A DNA stretch of 64,000 nucleotides from Liopterus haemorrhoidalis (lineage: Eukaryota; Arthropoda; Insecta; Coleoptera; Dytiscidae). Shown here piece after piece: positions 10,446-21,930 of this stretch (the stretch's first letter is position 1; the number at the start of each line of letters is the position of its first letter). The notes under the pieces are model-generated. The model ran no database searches. It had not been told where the DNA came from and saw only the letters and a list, made by a program, of their open reading frames with translations. The stretch spans positions 51,640,250 to 51,704,249 of the forward strand of contig OZ020613.1 in NCBI GenBank assembly GCA_963971575.1, written 5' to 3'. Made by a program: the position numbers and the translations under genes.

Positions 10446-10840
10446 GAGAACTCCGGAAGGTCATTGACCTCAATGAGCTGTTGGGCCTGTTTGGGCGTGT
10501 TTGTTTTGTTGACTCTGGTTGATCAGGGACCTCAATAAGTTCGGTGAAACTTTGGAAGGTCAGGGACCTCCAGCAATTATGTTTGTTTTCTTTGACTCTG
10601 GATGATCTGGAACCTAAAGAAGTCCGGTGAACCTTTGGATGGTCAGGGACCTCAAGGAGTTATGTTTGTTTTGTTTGCCTCTCGATGGTCTGGGACCTCA
10701 ATAAGTTCGGTGAAACTCTGGATGGCCAAGGACCTCAAGGAGCTGTGTTTGTTTTGCTTGATTCTGGATGGTCAGGGGCCTCAAGGAATTCTGTGGAACT
10801 CTGGATAGTCAGAGACCTCAAGGAGTCATATGCAACTAGC
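10446..10840 (+). repeat. minisatellite, about 83-bp unit, 4-5 copies
   Basis: The anchor GTTTGTTTT recurs at about 10499, 10581, 10664 and 10747. Each unit holds two half-units built on TCAGGGACCTCAA and GACTCTGGATGGTC. The unit length is not a multiple of three, so the short frames reading through it (such as 10602-10876) are by-products, not genes. Confidence 0.75.
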
Positions 10841-10990
10841 ATTGTTTTCTCTTCTTCTGTTTTATTTTGCAGATAAATTTTTAGAGTGCTGCGTGGACGC
10901 GGCTAGATCAGGACGACCGATTTTGGTTTTATTTTCATAGTAATCATGTAAAACCAAAGATACCATAAATAAACTAAAAATTAATATATA
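10841..10990. other. spacer to LINE
   Basis: Short AT-rich stretch leading to the 5' truncation point of the LINE. Confidence 0.3.
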
Positions 10991-11491
10991 TTGATATACA
11001 ATACGCCATTACATATTTTGTATCAGTTTTATTATGCTCTTGTCCAGTCTTCTTTAATGTACGGGTTAATTGCCTGGGGTGGTGCTGCAGACGTCTATTT
11101 AAATCAGATCAAAACTGTGCAAAACACTGTACTAAAAATCATGTTAAAAAAAAACAGACGCTACCCTACTGAATTACTATACAGAAATACAAACATTTTT
11201 AATTTATCACAATTATATATCCGGAGTATCCTGGCTTACACAAGCAAGTATAGTAATGTAATAACAATAGAAGATCATAAATACTCAACGAGGAACAAAG
11301 ATAAAGCAGCACCACATAAAACTTTTAAAACAATTGGTCAGCGTTCTTTCTTATATCATGTACCAAAGATATTTAATAATTTGCAAGAATTTTTGCAAAA
11401 AAATAATAAGGACACTTACAATATTAAGGTTTGGTCTAAAAAGTATTGCCAACAACTAAATCAAAATGACATTTTGAAGATACTGAACTAG
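10991..11491 (+). pseudogene. LINE reverse transcriptase C-terminal region (5'-truncated)
   Basis: An open frame of 166 codons resembles the region after the RT palm in Jockey/CR1-like LINE proteins, which copy their own mRNA into a nicked target. The diagnostic block is FYYALVQSSLMYGLIAWGGA near the start, followed by LYIRSILAYTSKY. The RT catalytic motifs and the endonuclease are missing, so the copy is 5'-truncated, as most LINE inserts are. A related copy lies at 39522-40053 (minus strand). The element continues as a 3' UTR and an ATT tail to about 11710. Confidence 0.75.
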
Positions 11492-11710
11492 AACAGATTA
11501 AAACTACACCAACTTACTGGATTGGTAGCGTGTTGTACAACATGATCAACTGTAAAATATTTTAATGTTTTTTGTCAATAGCCACATGCAGACTTTTTAG
11601 TCTAAGTGGTGAACTTATTCATTGTTTATTTACTATATTATATAAGTAAGATGAATGTTGTACTGTATTTCTTTCTGGATAAATAAATTTATTATTATTA
11701 TTATTATTAC
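11492..11710 (+). repeat. LINE 3' UTR and (ATT)n tail
   Basis: The non-coding tail of the preceding LINE ends in GGATAAATAAATTTATT followed by ATT repeats at about 11688-11709. It contains AATAAA. Confidence 0.6.
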
Positions 11711-12471
11711 AATATGCATATTTATAGTGAAAATTCCATCTTCTCACTCCTCAATTTCTTTGCATTTTCTTCATTTAACTAATAATATTTTTCTTTTGGA
11801 CTTATTTAAATTTTTGAATCTGGGAACAGTATAATTAACTTCCCATAATATGTAATAGTCTAATAACCATCATGTCACTAGTAGAATGTTAAAAAATCAT
11901 ACTTAAAAATGTTGTGATGCACTATCATGATAATAATGTTTGTAAACAATTTTTATCAGTACCCATTGTTTTAATTTTGGTGTCAAATTTTTGAAAGTCT
12001 TCCGTACGTCTAGTCAATAGACCATTGATAAACTTTAATTAAATTGATTAGATACGATCTCATGAACTGAATAATTAAAAATAAAGTGAGATTTTATCTT
12101 TTTAATGACGAGAAAAAATCTATTTTTAACGAAGCCTTCTATTTTATCATAAAAATATCTAATAAGTAATAAAAATTACATTACATTTCTTGGATATTTG
12201 GACCTATTTTATCTTCAGTGGCCCTGTTCGTCATACTTGGTAGCAGGGGCATCGAGAGTCAACACCGGGTCCGGGAAAAATACTTTTACGCGGTACACAA
12301 AAAGAAAATTACAATGTATTGGGCCCTGTCGGGGCCCCTAAAAACGACGGGCCAAAGGAATTCAACCCCTTCGTCACCCCTCCTGTTGGGCCTGCTTGGT
12401 AGTTCTAGGGCAATTTAAGATACAGAGCACAGACAACAAAGTTTTTTCTTAAATTTGTCAGTCGGATTGTC
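11711..12471. other. no gene seen; GC-rich patch 12218-12415
   Basis: Mostly AT-rich. The patch 12218-12415 is strikingly GC-rich (GGGCCCTGTCGGGGCCCC) and resembles hAT terminal sequence in style, but I find no matched ends or target duplication. Confidence 0.4.
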
Positions 12472-12474
12472 TTA

Positions 12475-13168
12475 AGGTAGCTACACACGTAACTGCAAAC
12501 TTGACAAGCAAGCATGATCAATGTGTTTGTACAAGTAGGTTTTAGCATCTGTAGGATACTTTTGCGCAAGCATTTTAATTGTACAAGCCGCTTGATGATG
12601 GGTTGAATTTGAATCATGGAAGATTGGACAAGCCGCGCTTGCGCAAGTGAAACGGAACGTGTGTACCAAGGACACGTCCTTGGTGGCATGTACAAACAAA
12701 AATCAGTCGTGAGTGAGCTCTACAGGTGTAACTCCTTCCGGTCGAAATCTTAATGTTGCTGTTAATCTTTCGTGGGGGGTTATAGCTTCTCTCATGTTCG
12801 CATCCTTCTTTTTAATTAAAGGTGTTACGAGTAACAAAAGGTTCATATAAGTTTCTTCATTCATTCTGAGATAATTATGCCAATTATCTTCAATTCACTC
12901 AGTAAATTAATATGGGAATAGGTTCTTTTCTTTAACCACTCTTTACACCACATATCGCGTTTCTTCTTCCGCGTTTTCCACTTGTGGACAAGACAAAAAG
13001 TAGCCAAAGCGAGCGCATCGTAGTCCGAGTTCAACATAGTCCAAGCACAAACTGGCGTTTGTTCAAGAATACTTATATCGTGTGGCGTCGAAGAGATTTT
13101 TTTCGTGCTTGTACAAAAAGATTGATCATGCATGCTTGTCAAGTTTGCAGTTACGTGTGTAGCCACCT
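12475..13168 (-). mobile_element. PIF/Harbinger element, deleted (694 bp), TTA TSD
   Basis: About 60-bp inverted ends occupy 12475-12535 and 13108-13168 (AGGTAGCTACACACGTAACT on the left). They are flanked by TTA at 12472-12474 and 13169-13171. The 3-bp TTA duplication plus a Harbinger-type coding relic inside make the assignment firm. Confidence 0.85.
12740..13037 (-). pseudogene. Harbinger nuclease N-terminal pseudogene
   Basis: On the minus strand a start at 13037 gives MLNSDYDALALA, then RDMWCKEWLKKRTYSHINLL, the basic N-terminal region of HARBI1-like nucleases. A frameshift near 12885 is followed by NWHNYLRMNEETYMNLLLLV, TPLIKKKDANMREAI and TPHERLTATLRF, the conserved block before the DDE domain. 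Coding then ends and the catalytic domain is deleted. Harbinger nucleases need a partner Myb/MADF-type protein, and none is seen here. Confidence 0.75.
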
Positions 13169-13171
13169 TTA

Positions 13172-13890
13172 TGGACATACTTGCAGAAATATTTCACCTC
13201 AAAGTCTGATTTATTATAGATCTGTAACATATACGCATTGCATGGGTATTAATTGGGTCGAGGCCAAGGTTTAGGAACCACTGGTACAGATGGTGTTAAT
13301 GAACTTGCCATATTTTGTCGTTAAACTTACATATTTTGTCGTTATTTAAAGATTTTCTCACTATTTGAATAATTTGGTAATGAAAATGTTATTTGTATTT
13401 AATAAACCTTATTTTGTCGAAATATGTAACCCGTTTATAAATTCCCCAAAACGCATTTTACTGCTTTTAAAAGTGATATGGTCATTTGATTGTATCCGTA
13501 AGTTAAAACTAACATATCAAACCGTCAATCCCACTATTCGATTTCCATTCTATTCCCGCTCTTCAGTTAATACAGATTTAGTTGAAACAACTTCCGTTCC
13601 CAAATATATTCATTTCCCGTATATTCACTTCCATTTTTTTCCTACTAAACTAAGTCCTCTATGTGACAGGCAATTAAGCAAGTAATAAACAAAAACTTAT
13701 CGGAATACAGCGCTGTGATTTTTGTTTTTGTTTTGTAGGTTATAATTTACGGGGAAATTCAATGAGATGACTGTGCTACCCTCTTGCGGATGATCGGTGA
13801 ACCAATATATGCTCTTAGTACAATATATGAATCCTGCTGCTTGCTTACTAAATAATGATAAAACAATATTCTTCTGTCAGGAAAGTAATT
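13172..13890. other. no gene seen
   Basis: Contains short repeats of ATATTTTGTCGTT (13313-13345) and AT-rich sequence. A 106-codon frame at 13365-13685 has no recognisable motif and is probably chance. Confidence 0.4.
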
Positions 13891-13899
13891 TAAAAAACG

Positions 13900-14000
13900 C
13901 TAAATGAAAATTTATTTTTCATATTTTAAACCATAAAAATTGATTGGGTGAATTTTCACACATTTCAGAGTTTTGTCTGTATTTAGTAAGTGAAAAAGAC
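13900..14000 (+). repeat. 5' fragment of the tandem-duplicated repeat family
   Basis: GAATTTTCACACATTTCAG, then GTTTTG, then TAGTAAGTGAA match 26790-26840 and, more loosely, 27886-27935. Confidence 0.5.
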
Positions 14001-14077
14001 CAACAGAATACAGTAGCGTAAAAACCGTCCATAGAAGTGCCGGGGCCCCGGCGTACAGTGTTAATTTTTTTAATATA

Positions 14078-15300
14078 CAGCCTTGGACAAATGTATGGAG
14101 CATATATGCAGTTATAATATAACATCTAACTTTATGTACATTGTACATTGCATATATTTGACAAAATGTTTTTAAAATATCATTGACACATTCTAAAAGA
14201 CGTACGTCTACTCAGATAACCCAAAATGTAAACAGAGTTATGATAAATCTTGAAATACAAATAAATATAGGCTCCGATCTGTTACGTTTTGTTAAAAATA
14301 AACAATTAGAGCTTGGATCATTATTAGACATGCGTTTGAAGTGAACACTGTCTTTTTCATGTTTTATTGAGTACAAGTGAATATTTTAAATCATATTATG
14401 GCTAAAAAACGTGAACTTACTGTGGCAGAAAGGAGTCAAATTGTATTGCTCCATTCAAGGACAGTCGCAAAGAAAATTAAAAAAAAAAATGAATTGTTCA
14501 AGAAATGCCGTGCAAATTACCATCAAAAGGTTCCAAGAGACTGATACTTATGAAAACAGATAAAAAATCGGAAGAAAACTTGCAACCACTTCCAGAGATG
14601 ATCGTATTATAAAGAGAAGTACTTTTCGTAAACGCTCAATATCGTCAAAAGAGCTGGCTGGTGATCTGTGGGAGCATAGAGAAGTTAAGACGTCTAGTGG
14701 ATTCTAATTTGCATGGAAGAAGAGCTCGCCAAAAACAACTGATGACCAAAGGAGAGGACCAAAAGATATTTAAATTGGACACCTGATGTTTGAGAGAACA
14801 TCATTTAATCTGATGAGTCCAATATAGAAGTAAGCATTGTAATGGTTTAATGTACTTACGAATTTAACAGAAAAATAAATTTCTAATCAATTATTGCACT
14901 GAAAATATAAAATTTAAGTCACTATAAATTTACGAAATTAAGGTTTGTTTTTTTCTTTTGTACATCAGCTTTTTGGACAACCTGGAGTCATCTTTGTAAG
15001 ACGTAGGCCGGGTAAAGCTTTTCACCTTGACAGCATCATCCTTACGGTCAAATTTCGTGGTGGTAGCATCATGATCTGGGGGTGCATATCCGCTAGTGGC
15101 TTAGACGAAATCTTTTTGTGCGAGGAACGCTTTATTCTGCGGAACGCATCAATATTAATATTATTTGATGAAGACAATCCAGAATATGTTTTTCAACAAA
15201 ATAATGCCCCCTGTCACAAAGCCAAAGTAACAAATGAATGGTTTTCCAAAAACAATATGCCACTTTTTGCATGGTCCCCCAGTCACCAGATTTAGAATTT
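14078..15300 (+). mobile_element. Tc1-like element, degenerate and truncated at 3'
   Basis: The left end, CAGCCTTGGACAAATGTATG after TA (14076-14077), is a Tc1-like terminus. The coding relic follows in the same direction. The right terminus was not found; similarity ends near the third catalytic motif at about 15292. Confidence 0.65.
14398..15300 (+). pseudogene. Tc1-like transposase pseudogene, catalytic Asp changed to Asn
   Basis: The start at 14398 gives MAKKRELTVAERSQIVLLHS, the Tc1-type N-terminal helix-turn-helix; stops follow from about 14540. The catalytic part is open at 14945-15295, with RRRPGKAFHLDS, GGSIMIWGCISASG and FQQNNAPCHKAK. In the last motif the expected catalytic Asp is Asn. 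The third motif (SPDL) is split by a frameshift at 15280. Tc1 transposases use a DDE triad, so this copy is inactive on two counts. Confidence 0.8.
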
Positions 15301-16010
15301 AGAATTTATTGATTTTAAGGACACTACAGACCGAAGTCCCATTTGTGACCATACATAAAACACATATAAAACAAGTACAAAATATAACCAAATAAACTAA
15401 ATTTTGAAAACTTGTCGAGTCCGGACCTAATGTAAACTGAAATTAATAAGCGAAAACGTTTAATATTTTGGAGCTGAATAATGATTCTCATAGGTGAAGT
15501 TTTTGTAACAAAAATACAAAATTTGTTAAAACTAGAATTATTTATTACACCACTAGATTGTCAACTGAAATTTGTGGTCGTTCCAAGAAATTAAAAAGAA
15601 TATGTACTGAAATTTATTTATTAATCAATTTATTTATTTTTAAAACTTAAATTTTAAAACTAGATATAACAATTTAATTGCTTTTTATCTTAATGTAGAA
15701 ATATTTGAGAAATACTAACGAATTAAGGGACTTGTTAGCAAGTCTCGATCTGATTTTAGCTGTTAATTACATCGAATACATCGAATATTGTGTAAAAACA
15801 ATAAGTTGAATTTAATAAGTTGATAACTTTCAAGTGGTTTAAAGAAATGTACACCCATTTGATTAGCGAAGATTTGATTTGATTACTGAAGATGAGTCTC
15901 CGTTAATGTCCGTAACAATGTGTATAATTCAAAACAATAAATAAAACATAAATCTAGAAATTTATCAAAACATTTCTAGATAGCACCTTTTGAATTTACT
16001 AGTTTTTACT
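15301..16010. other. no gene seen
   Basis: AT-rich. Bases 15301-15400 look like a LINE-type 3' tail region, but no coding sequence supports that. Confidence 0.4.
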
Positions 16011-16017
16011 TAATTTT

Positions 16018-16120
16018 AAAAACGTGGACTCGCCGAGTTTTAGAGTCGAGTCCCGAGTCCGAGTAATTACCCAAATATTTGACGAGTCCGAGTCCAGTTG
16101 AGTCGAGTCCAGAAACCCTA
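16018..16120. repeat. GAGTC-rich low-complexity repeat
   Basis: Irregular runs of GAGTCGAGTCC and GAGTCCGAGTCC. A related word (CTTGTCGAGTCCGGACC) lies at 15411-15428. This may be part of one repeat split by the intervening DNA. Confidence 0.45.
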
Positions 16121-16354
16121 GGCAACACGTAAGGAAAACGGGACATTATTAATAAGATCTTAGTTTTTGAATAAATATTATTATGTTGCATACTTGGCAC
16201 CTAGTTAAACATCTCGCACAGAATAGACCCCGATGGCGAACATTTGTGAAGGTCCTATGGTTCAGTGAGGATATTTAGGCATCAATATATACCTAGTCCT
16301 GCCATCTACAAAGATGGTTGCTGGAAAGAAAAAAGAAAAAAACGATTCGATACG

Positions 16355-16480
16355 ATACTGGGTCAAAAGTACTGATATAAGTAAAGTATCGGAAGATTAG
16401 TATCGATACTAAAATCGCGATATCGAATAAAAAATATCGATACTGGTATCGTATCAGTAGTATCAGAACATCCCTAGCTG
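16355..16480 (-). repeat. hAT-like terminus (GGGATGTTC end), copy 1
   Basis: About 110 bp match 33610-33720: TATCGGAAGATTAGTATCGA, then TATCGAATAAAAAATATCG, ending GAACATCCCTAG. The second copy is attached to an hAT transposase C-terminus, so this is the 5' end of the same family standing alone. Confidence 0.6.
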
Positions 16481-16489
16481 CAGGTCTCT

Positions 16490-17205
16490 AACGTTTAGAA
16501 CTGACACCCTGTAGTTTGTTTAGTTTGTACTTAAATTCTGTGCTAGTTATGAACAAACAGAACAAACACAATTACAATGAATCGGGTGCGTTCTAAGCAA
16601 AATTCAAATTCTGTAACAATATTTAAACATAATTATATTAAAAGTTATTATACAACAAACAGGCAAACAGCACATAAACATCAGAAACCTCAGCGAAATA
16701 ATTTCAAAACATAATTTTTGTCCTAATTACAAGCATTAACGCCCATCTTACATTTCGTATTTTGTATGTGTTTGTTAATGCAATATACTAAAATTAAGGT
16801 TGATATATGTATATGTGTGAGTGTATGTGTGTGTCGTTTTCACCATTTATTTGCATTAGGTGGTGGCGTTACGCTGCCAGACTTCATGAAACTTTCAGTT
16901 TAGTTGCTCTCAGTTGCTTCACAGAAAAGTTTCGATATTTGTCGGCTCGTTTTGATAGTCAGACACGTTTGTTTGACCTTGAAACCTTGATAAACTCAAT
17001 ATTGTTTAGTAAAAAATGTGGGATCAATTTTTTCGGCTCGACAAAATAAGGTTGTAACGACATAAAAAATGAACGATAAAATATGTAACTGAACGGTAAA
17101 ATATGTATTTGAAGGATCTGATGAGCCATCTGTAAACACGTGTAGTAAGACAGTAAGTGTCATATGGAAAGTAAGGTTATGTTGCCTGCCACTTAAAGAA
17201 TTCCC
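16490..17205. other. no gene seen
   Basis: AT-rich sequence with a TGTGTG-rich patch near 16815. The 80-codon frame at 16807-17049 shows no motif. Confidence 0.4.
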
Positions 17206-17211
17206 CCGTAA

Positions 17212-18080
17212 TTCCCTAAATATTCATCCAATCGAAAAAATGAATAGAATAAAAAGATTTGTTTTCTTATTGTAAACTATTTTTGTCATATACGTTTTTG
17301 GTGTTAATTCAATAAAGGGAGATATTTCAAGATTTTAGTTTTAGGATGTTCCTCCATAACTCCCCATATATTAATACAATCGAAAAAATGCATAGTATAA
17401 AAAAGATTTGTTTTCTTATTGTAGTATTTTTGTCACATACGTTTTTGCTGTCAAGTCATTCATATGAGAGATATTTTAAGATTTTAGTTTTAGGTTGTCC
17501 CCCCGTAACTCTCCAAATATTCATTCAATCGAAAAAATGAATAGAATAAAATTTTGTTTTCTTATTGTAAACAATGTTTGTCATAAATGATTTTGCTGTT
17601 ACGTCCATAATAAGGGAGATATTTCAAGATTTTAGTTTTAGGGTTCCCCCGTAACTCGCCAAATATTCATCCAATCAAAAAATGCACAGAATAAAAAATA
17701 TTTGTTTTCTTATTATAAACAATTTTTGTCAAATATTTTTTTGCTGTAAGGTTAATCATAGATGAGATATTTTTAAAAAAATAGTTTTAGGGTCCCTCCC
17801 GTAACTTCCCAAATATGCAATCGAAAAATGCATAGAATAATAAATATTTATTTTTTTATTATATACAATTTTTGTCACATATGTTGTTGCTGTTAATAAT
17901 AGAGGAGATATTTAAAAATTTAAATTTAAGGGTGACCCGCAACGAAAAAGCATAAAATAAAAAAGATTTGTTTTCTTATTATAAACAATTTGTGTCATAT
18001 ACGATTTTGCTGTTGTCAATAATGAGGGAGATATTTCAAAAGTTTAGCTTTGGGAAGTCACCCTGTAACCCCCCTCATTT
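17212..18080 (+). repeat. satellite-like tandem array, 140-148 bp unit
   Basis: The anchor CCCCGTAA recurs (degenerate) at about 17214, 17352, 17500, 17646, 17794, 17935 and 18061. Each unit then has CAATCGAAAAAATG, AATAAAAAGATTTGTTTTCT, TTTTTGTCA and GGGAGATATTTCAAGATTTT in the same order. Spacing shrinks to about 126 bp at the right end. Short frames in it are by-products. Confidence 0.85.
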
Positions 18081-18149
18081 AAATGAAAAAAATCAGCTGT
18101 GGCCACCACAGGACAGACCGCCATCACAAAGTACTGGTTTAATTTATGC

Positions 18150-18500
18150 TGCTTTATCAAAAAATGTCTCAAATAAAAGTTGTTAGTTATTGCTTAAATA
18201 AAATAAAAAAAATAAAATTTTTCAACATATTTCTCAGTTGTGAAATATTCGCCAAAATCTTAAAACCGACACTAGTAAACTCTAATTTCAAGTTAACCGA
18301 TTTTTACCAAAAGTTGATCAACTCGTGCCATTGATGTCAAAAGCTTAAATATGAAGTTTCATAAAAATCCATTTAGTCGAATTTGCTCTGCACATGTACA
18401 CGGACCGCCAGACAGACCAACGGACGGACGGACGGACACACAGATATCATGCTAAAAATAGTCAAAACGTTATGTAGGAACCTCAATTCGTGGAGATCCA
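18150..18500 (+). repeat. dispersed repeat with GACG/GACA run, copy 1
   Basis: It matches 32690-33045 in inverted orientation over about 340 bp. Shared landmarks are AAAAGTTGATCAACTCGTGC, TAAAAATAGTCAAAACGT, and a run of GGAC(A/G) repeats at 18405-18445. Confidence 0.75.
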
Positions 18501-19960
18501 TCGAAATCTCGAAATGTAAAAATCGGTATGATCACAATACCTCCCTTATATATGTTGGCGGTCGGTAAAAATGCATAAAAATAAAAGTCAATAATAAGGT
18601 AGACATTTCAAGTTTTTTAGGAAATAGTCTTAACCCCATTAGAATGATAAATTTGAGATGTTTGAATTTGTTCAATAACAGACGAGGTCCCAAGATTTTT
18701 TCCAGAGGGGGCTCAAAAGCCACAATTTTTGAGGAGCACAGAAGCAAAAAAAATTTATTGCGTGGGTTCACGTTCAGTTAATAGAAAAATTTGTGACTTA
18801 CAAGCGTGCTTTTGAGTGTTTGATGGGACTCATGGGCTTGATATACCTTGAGCCCCCCCACCCTGAATGCGCGCCTGTTCTATCATAATACCAAATTAGG
18901 TTAGAATATATCCAGCCATATTTGCATGAATATCGCACAGACAAACAGACATATAGACAGACAGACAGACAGACATACATACATACATACACACAGACAC
19001 AAGACACATATTGATTTTTTACAGATATCGTCTTATAATCATTTTAAACGATAAGAAACCAAATATAAACCGATATATGGAACAGATATAGCCTCCAATT
19101 TAATTAATTTAGTTTTTGAAAGGTGTCAAATACACCATTTTTACCTAAAACAATTCCAAATGATGCATATTGCCTTCACTAGCTCTATTTCTTTCTCTTC
19201 CATACATATAGTGTATATTTCTGTCTCCTTTATATAATGATACAGATTATGACGCGGCAGACAGTGCTTAGTTAACAGGTGAATGGTAACGACGTTGCCA
19301 ACAACTTCCATGTGGTCAAGAATACCGGCTGGCCGTGGTAATGTGGACAAGTCAGGAAGTTTTGAATTTTTTACTCAAGCCAACATTAAGGTCTCGGATA
19401 AATATGCTAATTGTTATAAAACATGAATTGTTAAACTTATAAACAATTCCGTTGTCATTATTAGTTCCTGTTCTAAATTTTTAAGTCACGCCTCGATATT
19501 TATTTTTAATATTAGAATATGTAAAAGATCTTCCGTTAGAACTAAAATTAAGGTTTGTAGAATTTTGTATAAAGCTGTGTTCAGAATTCTTTAAATTAGT
19601 TGACTATGCATTATGCATTGTGAATAAGTTTAGTAGTTAGTTTTGACGTTTAAGTCAGCGTTTACAGCTAAGGAAATTAGTGAGTTGCGAATATACAAGT
19701 CTTTGACCTACTTGTAGGAAAACTACGGAGAGTTCCAAAAAAATATATGGTGGGAAATTATAAAAAAATGTGTTTAATGAAAAAAAATATTTAAAAAAAC
19801 TTGAGTGGGGTATTAAAAAACGGGCTTGAGCCGCCCAAACACTCAAAGAACATGTTTGTAAGCAATACATTTTTCATTTAATTGAACGTGAGCCCCCCAA
19901 ACCAAAATTTTGACTTCTGAGTCCCTCACCCAATGTTCGCGCCTTGTCTAGGGCAAACAT
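18501..19960. other. unassigned, with GACA and CATA microsatellites
   Basis: Simple repeats (GACA)n and (CATA)n lie at 18940-18995. Two short phrases containing GAGCCCCCC and GCGCGCC (near 18850 and 19890) recur and may mark an unknown repeat. No gene is seen. A 69-codon minus-strand frame at 19141-19350 has no motif. Confidence 0.4.
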
Positions 19961-20185
19961 GTATTATTTAAGTGGGGGGTTTCTTAGTTTTTACATTATA
20001 TTTTTATCAGTAACGATCGAGCGCTCGTACCTACAGCGTCTTGTTAAGTAACGAACAAATGCTCGAACCGAGAACATCTTGTTAAATATTCGTCTACTCA
20101 ACTCTACCGTTAGCGACCCCGCTTCGGTCTCATCTGAATTTTGCAGTTCACGAATGTATGTGACATACCTTCGTCTCGTGTCTAA

Positions 20186-21111
20186 TGCCGGGTTTACATT
20201 GGTAGAGTAAAAGAGCTAGTAACTAGCGCAAGTAACTAGGAACTAGTTACTATCCCTGTGTAAACAGTTGACAATGTGACTAGTAGAGTACTAGCTTCTA
20301 GTAATTGGGCTAGGATAGCAGCTAGCTCGTCGACGTATTTACTAGCTACTGTCTTTCCCCCACTACGCAAAATTGATTCATTTCAAATTGGCGGCAAGCG
20401 GTAACCTGTCATAACAAATAGAAAAAAAACCATATCAGGTAAGTTACAATTTATTTACATAAATTGCGTAACATTGATTTATTAATTGATGATTTTTGAA
20501 ATCATCTGTGAAATAACTGCCTTTGATACACGAAAAACATGTTGTAGACTACAATAACTATTTCCTGTGGCTAGGAAATAAAGCGTTAATTCCAATTTTA
20601 TTTTTGCTGGAATCACATCCCTTATTAGTGTATCAGTTCGTTGTATTAATGGACTAATTAAATTTAATAGCCTATTAAAATCATCTAGTATCATTCTTAA
20701 ACACAGTCTGTACTCTTTTTTATCTTCCACGGCTAATTCACGAAATAGAAGGACTGATGCGCCATGGGTAGTTCTTCTATCAATCCATTTCTAACCCATT
20801 TTCGTTTAGGCTTATATTCTGTACCGATTACTTCAATAAGACAATCAATTATTTCCTCCACAAGAAATGATGTAATTCAAAATACCATTTTTTTAATGGC
20901 ATCACGCCGGCGACGGTGTATATCCACATTCATAAACTATTTTTTGCAAAAAGATAATTTCACTACAAAATCACAGTGAAGATCCAGAAAAGAAGATATG
21001 TATGTCAATTGCGTATGTACACCTACTATCCTGAAAATAAGATAGTAGAGTAAAGCGCGTAGTACTTGCGCTAGTTACTAGCTCTGTTACTCTACCAATA
21101 TAAACCCGGCA
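20186..21111 (-). mobile_element. PIF/Harbinger element, deleted (926 bp)
   Basis: The inverted ends TGCCGGGTTTACATTGGTAG and the complement at 21092-21111 extend into ACTAGC-rich subterminal repeats. The flanks are TAA (20183-20185) and TTA (21112-21114), probably one mutated 3-bp duplication; the undisturbed related repeat reads TTA at the matching place (51691-51693). A Harbinger nuclease fragment lies inside. Confidence 0.8.
20482..20790 (-). pseudogene. Harbinger nuclease N-terminal fragment
   Basis: The readable minus-strand frame extends upstream of 20730 with WIDRRTTHGASVLLFREL, then EYRLCLRMILDDFNRLLNLI, RTDTLIRDVIPAKIKLEL and TLYFLATGNSYCSLQHVF to a stop at 20482. This is the conserved N-terminal block of HARBI1-like nucleases, up to the segment that recognises a substrate or partner. 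The DDE domain is missing. The copy comes from a different Harbinger lineage than 12475-13168, judging by the inverted ends. Confidence 0.75.
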
Positions 21112-21309
21112 TTAGCGTTTGTTCTTTGTCAATTCGCGAATACAGGTTGGACTTATTAAGTATATCGAACGCGGTTGTGTGTCCAATCTCTCCATTCCAG
21201 ACCTGGTGAGCCAGAACCCTACAGCGGCTCAAAGGGCCCTTTGATATGACCACGATTCAACTACTAGGTAAGCCAATTAACCTGTATTAGTAACCAATCC
21301 CATCTCCAG

Positions 21310-21910
21310 CATTCTACAATCGCGTGAAATTGCGCGCAATACAATCCATTCGCTTTATTTCGCGTTTTCGAGGGGGCAGAGTTAGAAGGATTGCCAGATT
21401 AAGATGCGGAAATGAAGAACGGAGTAACAGGTATTGGGCAAAACCAGAGGATAGGCTATGCAGAATGTGTGGGGAGGAGGAAGAATCCTTGGAACACCTA
21501 ACAAGAAGATGTGGAAAGATGACAAAATGGGAAGGAGAGATAAAGGAGCTGTTGAGTGGAGAAGGAAAGGGAGAAAGGTGGGTGAGAGTACTCGAGGAAA
21601 GAAGGAAGGAATGCGGAGAGGTAAGACAGAACTGAGAACAGGAAGGAAGAGAGAGGCAAAGGAGGAGGAAAGAAAAGAGGGAAGAGAAGCGAAGAAAGAG
21701 GGGAAGAACAACTGGAGTCAAGAAGGAAGGAGACCGGAGACGGAAGCTGAAAAGAGAATAGGAAGAAAGAGAGGAACACCGGAAGAAGAATGTAGAAGAA
21801 GAAGAAGAAGAAGAAAGAAGTCATAAAAATGTATTATATTATTATTATGATTTTAAATGTACTGGTTAAGACCCTAAACGCCGCAAGGTCTAGGGTAAAT
21901 AAAGAATTAT
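21310..21910 (+). pseudogene. LINE C-terminal fragment with CCHC knuckle
   Basis: The frame at 21324-21635 reads IARLRCGNEERSNRYW, then a CX2CX8HX4C knuckle (CRMCGEEEESLEHLTRRC). The rest is an extremely purine-rich Glu/Arg/Lys tail, followed by TATTATT and an AT-rich 3' end near 21830-21910. This is the C-terminal end of a non-LTR polyprotein. The 29541-30175 fragment is the same type. The long minus-strand frames here are shadows of the purine-rich strand. Confidence 0.65.
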
Positions 21911-21930
21911 ATATATTTCGCGTTTTCCAT

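Larger units (their letters stand above)
19962..21210 (+). repeat. LTR-like dispersed repeat, copy 1 (split by Harbinger)
   Basis: About 320 bp after removing the Harbinger insert match the outer sequence at 48240-48400 plus 51659-51905. Landmarks are CACGAATGTATGT, CATACCTTCGT, GCGAATACAG and CTCCATTCCAGACCTGGTG. A TGG shortly after the right edge could be a primer-binding site, but no TG...CA boundaries or internal retroelement region were found. The class is open. Confidence 0.45.

Noticed and set aside
10602..10876. Repetitive 60-70 codon frames
   Set aside because: They are reading frames through an 83-bp minisatellite whose unit is not a multiple of three.
12218..12418. GC-rich 66-codon frame, possible gene
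   Set aside because: Composition resembles transposon termini and no protein motif is seen; no matched ends to call an element either.
17212..18080. Regularly spaced repeats that might suggest a CRISPR array
   Set aside because: Repeats and spacers are not separable, the whole 140-bp unit is repeated, copies are diverged, and the DNA is eukaryotic.
21314..21826. Several long frames on both strands (Ser/Leu/Phe-rich on minus, Glu/Arg/Lys-rich on plus)
   Set aside because: The region is an extreme purine run on the plus strand, which keeps all frames open. Only the LINE knuckle before it is a recognisable protein feature.
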